Shown here in pieces: positions 45,496-54,190 of a stretch of DNA of 64,000 nucleotides. This DNA is from Nocardia aurantia. GTDB lineage: Bacteria > Actinomycetota > Actinomycetes > Mycobacteriales > Mycobacteriaceae. The notes beneath the pieces are model-generated. The model had not been told where the DNA came from. It did not search any database and saw only the letters and a list, made by a program, of their open reading frames with translations. The position numbers and the translations under genes were made by a program. Location of the stretch: positions 434,001 to 498,000 of the forward strand of contig NZ_WEGI01000005.1 of NCBI RefSeq assembly GCF_009604425.1, given 5' to 3'. Numbering within the stretch: the stretch's first letter is position 1; each line of letters begins with the position of its first letter.

Positions 45496-46170
45496 ATGGG
45501 TGAGGCAATGTCCACCTCCGGAATGCGCCCGACGGCGACCGGGGGCGCGGTGGGTGACCGGGACCTTCGAGTGTCGGACGCCGAACGCGAACACGTCGGA
45601 ACGCTGCTGCAACGGGCCGTCGGCCTGGGGATGCTGTCGCTGGGGGAATTCACCGAGCGGATGGACACCGCGCTGGCGGCCAAGACCCGCGGCGAGCTGA
45701 ACGCCGTCCTGGTCGATCTGCCGGGCATCCGGCTGAACGGGCAGCCGCAACCGGCGCCGGCGAGCTACGGCCGCCCGCGGCCGGCCCCGGCTCCCGCCGG
45801 GAACGTGATCCGCTCCCGACTGTCCTCGGTGAACCGGCGTGGCCGCTGGCAGGTGCCGTCCTCGCTGTATCTGAGCAACCACATGTCCAGCGTGACCCTC
45901 GACTTCACCGAGGCGATCATGTCCACCCAGGTCGTCGAGCTCCGCATGGACGATTTCTGCTCGTCGCTGACCCTGATCGTGCCCGGCGAGGCCACGGTCG
46001 ACCTGGACGGCCTGGAGCTCACCGGTTCCAGCATCACCAACAAGGTCCGCGGCGGCAGCACCACCATCGGTCCACTGCATCTGGTGGTCCACGGCAAGCT
46101 GCGCTTCGGCTCGGTCACCGCCAAGTACCCGTTCGGCGTCCAGTGGCGCCGCCTGGTGTCCGGGGCCTGA
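45496..46170 (+). CDS. DUF1707 (SHOCT-like) domain protein with C-terminal adhesin-like beta domain
   Basis: 224 residues. DUF1707 signature DLRVSDAEREHVGTLLQRAV then MLSLGEFTERMDTALAAKTRGEL (residues ~20-70), a Pro/Ala linker, and a C-terminal beta-rich domain (SSVTLDFTEAI, LTLIVPGEATVDLDG). The actinobacterial family is of unknown function. ATG 45508, preceded by GGTGAGG, is an alternative start. It is convergent with mmpL3 and is an insertion relative to the mycobacterial order as I remember it. Confidence 0.82.
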   Translation: MGEAMSTSGMRPTATGGAVGDRDLRVSDAEREHVGTLLQRAVGLGMLSLGEFTERMDTALAAKTRGELNAVLVDLPGIRLNGQPQPAPASYGRPRPAPAPAGNVIRSRLSSVNRRGRWQVPSSLYLSNHMSSVTLDFTEAIMSTQVVELRMDDFCSSLTLIVPGEATVDLDGLELTGSSITNKVRGGSTTIGPLHLVVHGKLRFGSVTAKYPFGVQWRRLVSGA

Positions 46171-46242
46171 ACCGAACCACAGCCGACGAACGGCGCGGTA
46201 ACCGGCCGACAGCTGCACGTAGCAGGCGGACCGTCCGGCTTT

Positions 46243-46269
46243 CCGGGTGCGGCTCGAAACCGCACCCGG
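46243..46269. terminator. Hairpin terminator between convergent genes
   Basis: CCGGGTGCGG, loop ctcgaaa, CCGCACCCGG: a perfect 10-bp stem ending three bp before the mmpL3 stop and about 75 bp after the DUF1707 gene. It can serve both strands. Confidence 0.82.
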
Positions 46270-46272
46270 GTG

Positions 46273-49200
46273 TCAGTTGTCGCCGTTGCGGCGACGCAGC
46301 AGTTCGTTGACGCTCACCGTCCGGCCCGTGCCGGGGGTTTTCGCGCCGTCGCCCGGACCGGGCCGTGACGAGCGCAGGTTGGCCATCCACTGTTCGATGG
46401 TGTCCCGGTCGGGATTCTCGGGGTCGGCGGGGGCCGCCTCGTCCGAGACCGCCTGGGCGGTGGGTCGCGCCGGGACCGGCATGGTCGGGGCGTCCAGCGA
46501 TTCACCGTTGTCCGCGGGGGCGGCATGCGCCGGACCCGAGGCCGACCGGTCCGATTCCCCGAATGCGGATTCGGCCTCCGCGGCACCGATATCGGCCGGA
46601 TCGTCCTCGTACGGCTGATACAGCTGGGCGCGCACCGCCGGATGCGGTGGCACCTTCGATCCGCCGGCCGGTTGGGGCGGCAGCACCCGCGGGGTGGCGC
46701 CGATCGGGGCCACAGGGGTGGCCTCCGGGATGTCGGCGGGCTGGTTCACCGTGCGCGGCGGTACGCCGGGCAGCGGTGCCTGCGGCGTGACCGTGCTGGT
46801 CACCACGGGGAATGGCGTGGCGGTCGGGGCCGGTGGAGTGGGCGGCGCCGGTGTGGGAGCCGGATCCGGCTGCGGCGCCGGGGTTTCGGCGACCGGCGTC
46901 TCGCTCGCGGGCGATTCGGCCTGTTTGCCCCAGCGGCTCATGAACCGTGGGCCGATCCGCTCGGTCGGCGCATCACCGTCCACTCCGCCGATGAAGCGCG
47001 CCCGGCGCGGTTTCCGCGCGGGTTTGGCGGGGGTGCCGTCGGCCAGCATCGGAATCTGCATGGTGACCGGATCCGTGACCGGGGTGGCCTTGATCAGGTC
47101 CACCACCTCGCCCTTGCGCGGGCGTTCGTCGTGCAGCCCCGGCTCGCCGAGGCCCACCCGCTGCTGGATGCGCTGCATCCAGCGCGGCGCCCACCAGCAG
47201 TCGTCGCCGAGCAGCTTCATGATCGCCGGGACGAGCAGCATGCGCAGCACGGTGGCGTCGATGAACAGCGCCGCGATCATGCCGTAGGCGATGTACTGCA
47301 TCATCACCAGATCGGAGAAGGCGAACGCGCCGGTCACCACCAGCAGGATCAGCGCGGCCGCGGTGATGATGCGGCCGGTCTGCGCGGTGCCGATCCGGAC
47401 CGCCTCGGTGGTACTCGCACCCGTACTTCGGGCCTCGACCATCCGGGAGAGCAGGAACACCTCGTAATCGGTGGACAGACCGTAGATCACGGCGATGATC
47501 AGCACCAGGACCGGTGACATGATCGGCTGTGGCGTGAAGTTGAGCAGTCCGGCGCCGTGACCGTCGACGAAGATCCAGGTCAGGATGCCCAGTGTCGAAC
47601 CCAGTCCGAGCGCGCTCATCAACGCGGCCTTGATCGGCAGCACCAGTGAGCCGAAGGTCAGGAACATCAGGATCGTGGTGACCAATACGCCCAGCAGGAT
47701 CATCAACGGCATCCGCGACAACAGCGCGTCGATGCTGTCCTTCTGGATCGCGGGCTGGCCGCCCACATAGAGCTTCACATCGTCCGGGACGTTCATCGAA
47801 CGCAGATAGTCGATGGTGGCGTCGGCGGTGTCGGTGTCGCCGTCCTTCAGCGTGCTCGAGGTCTGCCAGACATTCGACCCGCTCGGCGGCTTACCGGGGG
47901 TGGAGAAGGTGCTCGTCAGCCCGGGAGCCTGACTCGCCTTCTTGATGACGGCGCCGATCTCCGAGGTGTTGTCGGTGACGAGCACGAGCTGGATCGGGTT
48001 CGACTTCCGCAGCGGGAACAGCTTGTCGAAGTCGGCCTGCGCCACGCGGGTCGGATTGTCCGGGGGCAGATAGGTTTCGCTGATCCCGCCGAACTTCAGA
48101 TTCTTCACCGGGATGATCAGCAGCAGCAGGATGATGCACAGCGGGATCGCGACCTTCAGCGGATGTCGCATCACCCACTGCGGCAGGCGGCCCCAGAAGC
48201 CGCTCTCGATCTCCTCGGCGGTCTTGTTCTTGCGGAACCACTTCAGTCCGAGCATGTCGACGCGGTGGCCGAGGATGCTCAGCATGGCCGGCAGCACCGT
48301 CACGGCGCTGACCGCCGCGAGCAGCACCGTCGCGATGGTCCCGTACGCCACCGATTTCAGGAAGCCCTGCGGGAACAGCAACATGCCCGCACTGGCCGCG
48401 ATGATCATCGTCGCCGAGAACAGCACGGTCCGGCCCGCGGTCATGACCGACCGCCGCACCGCCACCCCGGTGTCGTAGCCCTCGGCCATCTCCTCGCGGA
48501 ACCGGCTCACGATGAACAGGCCGTAGTCGATCGCGAGACCCAGGCCGATCATCGACACCACCGGGGACACGAACGAGTTCACGTCGGTGAAGTTGGTGAT
48601 GATCCGCACGATGCCGTTGGCGCCGACGACGGTCAGACCACCGACGATCAGCGGCAGCGCGGCCGCGACCACACCACCGAAGATGAAGAACAGCAGCACC
48701 GCCACCGCCGGGATCGCGATGATCTCCATCCGGCGCTGGTCGGCGGACATGGTGTCGTTGAGGGTGCCCGAGACCGTCTGCAGGCCGGCGACCTGGACCT
48801 GCACTCCCGGAACGGTGAAGGCGTCCTTCACCTTCCGATAGTTCTTCACCTGGTCGGTGTCGTTGTCGCCCTTGATGGCCACCGACACGAACGCCGACTT
48901 CTTGTCCTTGGTGGCCAGCGCCGCCGTCGGCGCGGTGTTGCCGACCCTCCAGTACGAGTAGTTCAGCCCGGTGATCTCCGGATACCGGGTCAGCCCGGCG
49001 AGGCTGGTGGTGACCTTGTCGGCGAACGCCGGATCGTCGACGGTGCTGCCCTCGGGCGCGGTGTACAGCACGATGACGTCACTCGAGTGATCGCGCCCGT
49101 AGATGCGGTCCAGCATCTGCGCCGCCTGCGAGGACTCCGAATTCGGGTCGTCCCACCCGCTGGAGCTGAGATGATCCTCGAGACCGAACCCGTAGCCGCC

Positions 49201-49281
49201 CAGCGCGAGCAGCGCCGCCACCACCACACCGAGCACGGTGTAGCGGAGGCGATAGACCAGATCGCCCCAGCGGGTGAACAC
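46273..49281 (-). CDS. mmpL3: MmpL3-type RND transporter (trehalose monomycolate export)
   Basis: 1002 residues, MMPL family. Twelve membrane helices in two halves, each with a periplasmic domain; the proton-relay Asp-Tyr pairs are in GLAIDYGLFIVSRF and GLSTDYEVFLLSRM. A long cytosolic C-terminal tail (about 750-1002) rich in Pro/Thr/Ala ends SVNELLRRRNGDN, as in mycobacterial MmpL3. It moves trehalose monomycolate to the periplasm for mycolic acid envelope assembly and is essential in mycobacteria. GTG 49281 follows AAGGAG and shares one base with the upstream TAG (TAGTG). Confidence 0.93.
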   Translation of the reverse strand: MFTRWGDLVYRLRYTVLGVVVAALLALGGYGFGLEDHLSSSGWDDPNSESSQAAQMLDRIYGRDHSSDVIVLYTAPEGSTVDDPAFADKVTTSLAGLTRYPEITGLNYSYWRVGNTAPTAALATKDKKSAFVSVAIKGDNDTDQVKNYRKVKDAFTVPGVQVQVAGLQTVSGTLNDTMSADQRRMEIIAIPAVAVLLFFIFGGVVAAALPLIVGGLTVVGANGIVRIITNFTDVNSFVSPVVSMIGLGLAIDYGLFIVSRFREEMAEGYDTGVAVRRSVMTAGRTVLFSATMIIAASAGMLLFPQGFLKSVAYGTIATVLLAAVSAVTVLPAMLSILGHRVDMLGLKWFRKNKTAEEIESGFWGRLPQWVMRHPLKVAIPLCIILLLLIIPVKNLKFGGISETYLPPDNPTRVAQADFDKLFPLRKSNPIQLVLVTDNTSEIGAVIKKASQAPGLTSTFSTPGKPPSGSNVWQTSSTLKDGDTDTADATIDYLRSMNVPDDVKLYVGGQPAIQKDSIDALLSRMPLMILLGVLVTTILMFLTFGSLVLPIKAALMSALGLGSTLGILTWIFVDGHGAGLLNFTPQPIMSPVLVLIIAVIYGLSTDYEVFLLSRMVEARSTGASTTEAVRIGTAQTGRIITAAALILLVVTGAFAFSDLVMMQYIAYGMIAALFIDATVLRMLLVPAIMKLLGDDCWWAPRWMQRIQQRVGLGEPGLHDERPRKGEVVDLIKATPVTDPVTMQIPMLADGTPAKPARKPRRARFIGGVDGDAPTERIGPRFMSRWGKQAESPASETPVAETPAPQPDPAPTPAPPTPPAPTATPFPVVTSTVTPQAPLPGVPPRTVNQPADIPEATPVAPIGATPRVLPPQPAGGSKVPPHPAVRAQLYQPYEDDPADIGAAEAESAFGESDRSASGPAHAAPADNGESLDAPTMPVPARPTAQAVSDEAAPADPENPDRDTIEQWMANLRSSRPGPGDGAKTPGTGRTVSVNELLRRRNGDN

Positions 49282-50078
49282 TAAGCGACTCCTTGTGCGG
49301 GGCGGGAGGTGAGCAGGGCGGACAGCGGCCGGAACGGCTGCAGCCAGGCTCCCTCTTCGGGCAGCGAGTCGAGGCTGACCCGCGGTAGTGGTTCGCGGAA
49401 TACGCCGGGAATGTCCTCGAGATCGATGAACTCGAGGATATCGGACGTCACCGCCCAACTGGCGTGCTCGCGGAATCCCAGCACCTGCACCGGAACCCCG
49501 GCGGCCGCGATCTCCTCGAGCGGTTCCCGGAATGCCTGGCCGTCTGCGGAGGCGACCATGATGCCCGCGAGACCGGCGCCGCGGCGCCGTAACTCGATGT
49601 GCGCGAGCATATCGCTGTCGACGTCCGAATCCTCGTCGATCTTGGGCTTGGCGAAGACGGCGTAGCCGACGTTGCGCAGCGCCTCGACCCAGGGTCGCAC
49701 CACGTCGGCGGTGCCCGGGGCGATGTTGGTGAAGACCGTGGCCTCCGCCTCCACCCGGTGCACGCTGCCGACCGAGAGTTCGGCGGACCGCGCGAGCAGC
49801 CAGCGGCCGAGCGCGTCGAAACGCGGGCGATAAGCGGCGGTGGGCCGGCCGCCGAGGATGGCGCCGAGGCCCATGTCCAGATTGGGCGCGTCCCACACCA
49901 GCAGCACTCGCCGGACGTCCGAGGTGCCGGCGGGCAGTGGGGAAGACACGTCACCGTGGCCGGGTGTGGCGCTGCCGGGGGCCGGGGCCGGGGCGGAACC
50001 GCCGTGCGGTTCGTCGCCGGTGCCGCGCATTATTTCGGCAACATCCATGGCCACGGTGGCCATCTCACTGACGCTCAT
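49281..50078 (-). CDS. NYN (PIN-like nuclease fold) domain protein
   Basis: 265 residues. A Pro/Ala-rich N-terminal 60 residues precede an NYN/LabA-type domain with the acidic triad regions LLVWDAPNLDMGLG, DSDVDSDMLAHIEL and VASADGQAF, as expected for a metal-dependent RNase fold. It lies between trmB (ATGA overlap) and mmpL3 (TAGTG overlap), so the three are translationally coupled. From memory it matches Rv0207c. A role in tRNA or RNA processing is suggested by the fold and by trmB, not shown. Confidence 0.83.
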   Translation of the reverse strand: MSVSEMATVAMDVAEIMRGTGDEPHGGSAPAPAPGSATPGHGDVSSPLPAGTSDVRRVLLVWDAPNLDMGLGAILGGRPTAAYRPRFDALGRWLLARSAELSVGSVHRVEAEATVFTNIAPGTADVVRPWVEALRNVGYAVFAKPKIDEDSDVDSDMLAHIELRRRGAGLAGIMVASADGQAFREPLEEIAAAGVPVQVLGFREHASWAVTSDILEFIDLEDIPGVFREPLPRVSLDSLPEEGAWLQPFRPLSALLTSRPAQGVA

Positions 50079-50878
50079 GGATTGATCTTCCCCCAAATGA
50101 GCTCCGTGATCGCGCTACCGGCGCGATGTGCCTTGCTTTCGAACTTGGTCACGGGGCGTTCGAAGCCGATCGGCGCGTCGCGCCGGAATTGCTCCGGATC
50201 GCCGCCGGTGGCCTCGTTCATGCCGATGAACTGGGGTTCTTCCGCGCCGACGGCGGCGATGTGCTCGGCGTACTCGGCATGGTCGGTGGCGACGTGCAAC
50301 ACGCCGCCCGGAATCAGCCGACTCGCGATCAGGCTCATCGTGGGTGCCTGCAGCAACCGCCGTTTGTGGTGCCGGGCCTTCGGCCACGGGTCCGGGAAGA
50401 ACACTCGGACACCAGTCAGCGAATTCTCGGCAATCATGTGTTCGAGGACATCGACGGCGTCACCGCGCAGCAACCGGATGTTGCCGATCTCCTCGCGCTC
50501 GACGCGCTGCACCAACTGGGCCAGACCCGGCCGGTAGACCTCGATCCCGATCAGGTCGAACTGCGGCTCGTCCACGGCCATCGCGGCGGTCGCGGTGCCG
50601 GTACCACAGCCGATCTCGACGATCAGCGGGGCCGTGCGGCCGAACCAGGCGGCGGCGTCGAGCCGGTCGTCGGACACCTCGCGGCCGATGCGCGGCCAGG
50701 TCCGCTCCCAGGACGACTGCTGGCTCGGCGTGAGGGCGCCCCGGCGGGACCGGAAACTGGTGACCCGGGGATAGAGACGGGAGCCCGTCCGCTGGCCCGG
50801 ACCCGGGGCGGACGCGATCGCCCGCCGCCCGGGGACGGACTCGGTGGCGGGGTGTGCGGCGTCGTTCACGGGCTCCAT
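50075..50878 (-). CDS. trmB: tRNA (guanine-N7-)-methyltransferase
   Basis: 267 residues. Places m7G46 in tRNA using SAM. SAM motif VEIGCGTGTATAAMA near residue 85, FFPDPWPKARHHKRRLL near 160 (the TrmB signature), HVATDHAEYAEHI and C-terminal ELIWGK. The first ~50 residues are an extra Pro/Arg-rich extension. ATG 50878 is the start; stop overlaps the NYN gene as ATGA. Confidence 0.94.
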   Translation of the reverse strand: MEPVNDAAHPATESVPGRRAIASAPGPGQRTGSRLYPRVTSFRSRRGALTPSQQSSWERTWPRIGREVSDDRLDAAAWFGRTAPLIVEIGCGTGTATAAMAVDEPQFDLIGIEVYRPGLAQLVQRVEREEIGNIRLLRGDAVDVLEHMIAENSLTGVRVFFPDPWPKARHHKRRLLQAPTMSLIASRLIPGGVLHVATDHAEYAEHIAAVGAEEPQFIGMNEATGGDPEQFRRDAPIGFERPVTKFESKAHRAGSAITELIWGKINP

Positions 50879-50937
50879 TGTCCATATTCGATGATGAGCC
50901 CAAGTAACCGACCGGTCGTGCCGATCGGGCGCCGGGT

Positions 50938-52308
50938 TCACGCCGCCAGGGTGGGAGCGGCCGGCACGGGCGGCTCGGACTCCTGTCGCAGGGGCTGTCC
51001 GAGCACGATCCGGGCGGCGGTGGCGGCCATGTCGAGCAGTCCCCGCCAGCGGGCCGGCGCCGCGGCCACCGACCAGACCGTCCGGGTCTCCTCCTGCTCC
51101 GGCACGGGCCGGCCCGCGATCCGATCCGCCAGCCAGTCCAGCGCCAGCGGGGTGGCCAGCGGCAGCAGCGAGAAGTGCTCGCTGAGCCGATCGCGGATGT
51201 AGGTCACCGAGGCGCCGCCGCGGCGGTAACGCGCCACCTGGTCGTCCACCCCGTCGGCGTGGATGACCTGGTCGTGCACCGGCTGCACGACCAGCAGCGG
51301 ACAGGCCGGGGTGGAATCGCCCAGGCGCAGGTCGTCGAACATCGCCTGCATGCCGGGTTCGGCCAGCACCTCGGCCAGCGGCCGCGACAGATGTTCGTCG
51401 ATGCTGTGGAAGGCCATGCGGACCAGTACGGCCAGCGGTGCCGACCGCGTGGCCATCGCCAGCCGGCGGCGGCCGTCGTCGGTCAGATCCGCGTCGATCA
51501 CCCGGGCCAGCGCCGGATACGAGCGGGCCAGCGCCGCGATCACGAGTGCGGGGAAGCCGGAATAACAGCCCCCGTTCAGCCGGGCGAACACCCGGCCCGG
51601 ATCGCCGACCGGCGCGCCGAGCACCGCGCCCGTGAGGTCGATCTCCGGGGCGTAGGTGGGCGCCATCTCGACCATCCAGGACGTCGCCATCCCGCCACCG
51701 GAGTAACCCCACGCCGCGACCGGCGTATCGGATCGCAGTCCCAGCGGCGTGAAATGCAGTGCGGCCCGGACGCCGTCGAGCGCGCGGTAACCGGGTTCGC
51801 GCGGGGCGCCGAAATTCCCGTGCGAGCCACCGTGATCCGCGATGCTCACCGCCCAGCCGCGGCGCAGCGCGTTCGCGACCAGCAGCCATTCCAGCTGGGT
51901 GATGGAACCGGGCGCCCAGGCGCCGCGGCGCAGCGCGTACGAGGGCGCGCATCGGTCGGTGACCGAGTCGATCGCCGACTGGAAGGCCAGCAGCGGCCGG
52001 TCGGACGGCTCCGGGCCGTCCGCGCCGGGGGTGGGCAGCAGCACCGTGGTGACGACGGCCTCGGCCCGGCCGTGCAGGTCGTTGCTGCGATACAGCAACT
52101 GCCAGGCCGAGACCTGTTGCGGTACGACGCCGAACAGCGCCACCTCGATCGGCCGGCTGCGCAGCACGGTGCCCGGGGCGTATCCGTCCAGCCCGGAAGG
52201 CGGGTAATAGAACGGATCCTCGGACGGTGGTCGGGGTGTGGTGGTGCCGGGCGCGAGTACCGCGCCGGTGGCCCCCACTCGGCCGATGACGTCGCCGTTG
52301 ACGGTCAT
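50938..52308 (-). CDS. Secretory-lipase family (LIP) alpha/beta hydrolase
   Basis: 456 residues of the fungal/actinobacterial LIP family. Catalytic Ser203 is in AAWGYSGGGMATSW, with the Asp in QPVHDQVIHADGVDD and His in SEHFSLLP near residue 390. The first 30 residues are short of a clear signal peptide, so secretion is uncertain. Strong GAGGAGGAAGCG precedes ATG 52308. Likely hydrolyses acylglycerols or esters. It stands alone with a 691-bp gap upstream. Confidence 0.85.
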   Translation of the reverse strand: MTVNGDVIGRVGATGAVLAPGTTTPRPPSEDPFYYPPSGLDGYAPGTVLRSRPIEVALFGVVPQQVSAWQLLYRSNDLHGRAEAVVTTVLLPTPGADGPEPSDRPLLAFQSAIDSVTDRCAPSYALRRGAWAPGSITQLEWLLVANALRRGWAVSIADHGGSHGNFGAPREPGYRALDGVRAALHFTPLGLRSDTPVAAWGYSGGGMATSWMVEMAPTYAPEIDLTGAVLGAPVGDPGRVFARLNGGCYSGFPALVIAALARSYPALARVIDADLTDDGRRRLAMATRSAPLAVLVRMAFHSIDEHLSRPLAEVLAEPGMQAMFDDLRLGDSTPACPLLVVQPVHDQVIHADGVDDQVARYRRGGASVTYIRDRLSEHFSLLPLATPLALDWLADRIAGRPVPEQEETRTVWSVAAAPARWRGLLDMAATAARIVLGQPLRQESEPPVPAAPTLAA

Positions 52309-52999
52309 CGCTTCCTCCTCGGTCTTTCCGGTCGGCACCCGTCGGCCCGTCGTGGGCCCTGGGGCACCCTGCCGGACGACCGAACGTGATCCGTCCCCAC
52401 CGGCCGGTGTCGATGATGTCGATTCGGAACAGGATAGGGTCCTGGACGTTTGTCCGGGAAGGGTGCGGCCGACGCGCTGTGGCGCCCCACAGCCTGAACC
52501 GGTCCGCGGTACCCGTTTGTCCGAAGCCGATTCCATCCCGTCGACCTGCATGATCGATTATCGCGATTGATGTGACATGGTTAACAGGTATCGTCGATCC
52601 CCCTTGAATTGTGATCGATTGCACAGCGGCTCGGACCCGCTCAGCTGCGGCGATCCGCTCGGCGAGTGGCTCGGAGAGCGAGCCTGTGGACAACTGGGGA
52701 CAACCTCCCGGTGCGCGTCGTACCGCGAGGGTGCGCCCGTACGCCGTGTGGGTGCGCCCCGTGCGCCGTGTGACCGCGCCCCGTACGCCGTGTGGGTGTG
52801 CTCAGCGCCGGACCGGCCGCCGGTGACAGGCCGCGCACCCATTCATCGGATGGGGCAAACCTCGTCGGCCGGGCTGCCGACGCGGAACACGACCGAGCCG
52901 ACCATATGAACGATCGACGAGGGGATACGAGCCGTCGCCGACCCGGGCCGCAGCGACGGGTGCGAGAAATACGGCACGGACACCACGAGGGCGGTGGCG
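52309..52999. other. 691-bp gap with palindromes, DnaA-like boxes and 22-bp repeats
   Basis: Between the divergent lipase and dynamin-like genes. It holds a cluster of ATCGAT-containing palindromes around 52550-52625 (for example GTGATCGATTGCAC), an exact TGTGGACAA DnaA-box at 52685-52693 with a one-mismatch copy at 52695-52703, and a 22-bp tandem repeat at 52733-52797. No convincing gene seen. Confidence 0.5.
52733..52797. repeat. 22-bp tandem repeat, three copies
   Basis: Units at 52733 (21 bp), 52754 and 52776, each with CGTRCGCCGTGTG. Copies differ at two to four bases. Non-coding as far as I can see. Confidence 0.75.
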
Positions 53000-54190
53000 A
53001 TGAAAGAATGCGCGCCGGAAGGGGGTGCATCGGTGACGAAGGACGTTGCGGAGGGCGAGAGCGGGGAGGTGCGGACCGCGCTCGCCTCGAGTGACGTCGC
53101 ACCCGGACCGAGCGGCGCCACGCCGGAACTCGACAGCCTGGTGGCGACCTTGCGAGAGAACGCGGAACCATCGATCGCCGACGCCGCGGCCCAGGCTTCC
53201 GCCGCCTGGCGTCGGCCGCCGCGTATCCGCGTCACCGGCCGAGCTCGCACCGGGAAGAGCACGCTCATCCGGGCGCTGGCGCTGATGTCGGCCCGAGAGA
53301 CCGCGCCCGTCGACGAGCCCGGTGTACCCGATCCCGACCTCGGCGGCGATCTCGTGCTCTATGTCCTCTCCGGCACACCGCAATCGGCCGACCACCGGGT
53401 CCTGGCCGGGCTCCCACCGGAACGCGTCCTGGTCGTCCTCAACAAGGCGGACACGATCGGCACCCGCTGGTCCGACGCCGTCGCCGCGGCCGAACAGTAC
53501 GGCCACGACCTGCGACTCCCGGTGCTGCCGGTGGCGGCGGAACTGGCCGCGCACACCCGCGACGGCGTTCCCGCCGACGCCGACCTGCGCACTCTCCGGC
53601 GGCATCGCGACCGGGCGGGCACGGCGTTCACGCTGTCCCCGGAGCTGTTCACCGCCGCCACGGTGGGTGCGGACACGGCGGATCGCGCGGCGGTGCTGGA
53701 GCGCTGGGGTCTGCACGGCGTGGCCGTGGCGGCGATCGCCCTGCGGCACGAACCCGACCTCGGCCCGCGACCGATGCTGCAGATACTGCACGCCGCTTCG
53801 GGTATCGACGCGGTCCATCTGCACCTGCACCGCCGCTACGAACGCCTGGCCGACCGCCGTGGCGGCGAACTGATCGACGAGCTGACCAGACTGGCCGCCC
53901 GGGCGGTCCGGACCGGCGACCGTTCCCGCGACCGCATCGAGGACTACCTGGCGAGCCCCGAGGCCCACCGGCTGGGCCTGCGCGCGGGCCAGGCCCATCC
54001 CGATCTCGCACACCTCGCCGCCGGCTATTCGGCGACCCCACCGACCGATCCCGACGAGGCCCTCACCCGCGCGCGCCGATGGCGAGCGGTCGCGGGCGGC
54101 GACCTCTCCGCCTCCGCCCGCCGGGCCGCACTGCGCGTGCACCACGGCTACGTCCAGCTCTGGGAGCAGTTGACCCATGCCGGCCTCTGA
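53000..54190 (+). CDS. Dynamin-like/small GTPase-domain protein, first of a pair
   Basis: 396 residues. A P-loop GTPase domain with GRARTGKST (Lys86) and NKAD (near 153) as G1 and G4, but no clear DxxG, giving a shortened core. The C-terminal half is helical with repeated heptad-like segments (ELIDELTRLAARAVRTGDRS, RRWRAVAGGDLSASARR). It overlaps the next gene by 14 bp. From memory this is the Rv0209 position. Bacterial dynamin-like proteins often occur as adjacent pairs that act together on membranes. ATG 53000 follows GAGGG. Confidence 0.72.
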   Translation: MKECAPEGGASVTKDVAEGESGEVRTALASSDVAPGPSGATPELDSLVATLRENAEPSIADAAAQASAAWRRPPRIRVTGRARTGKSTLIRALALMSARETAPVDEPGVPDPDLGGDLVLYVLSGTPQSADHRVLAGLPPERVLVVLNKADTIGTRWSDAVAAAEQYGHDLRLPVLPVAAELAAHTRDGVPADADLRTLRRHRDRAGTAFTLSPELFTAATVGADTADRAAVLERWGLHGVAVAAIALRHEPDLGPRPMLQILHAASGIDAVHLHLHRRYERLADRRGGELIDELTRLAARAVRTGDRSRDRIEDYLASPEAHRLGLRAGQAHPDLAHLAAGYSATPPTDPDEALTRARRWRAVAGGDLSASARRAALRVHHGYVQLWEQLTHAGL

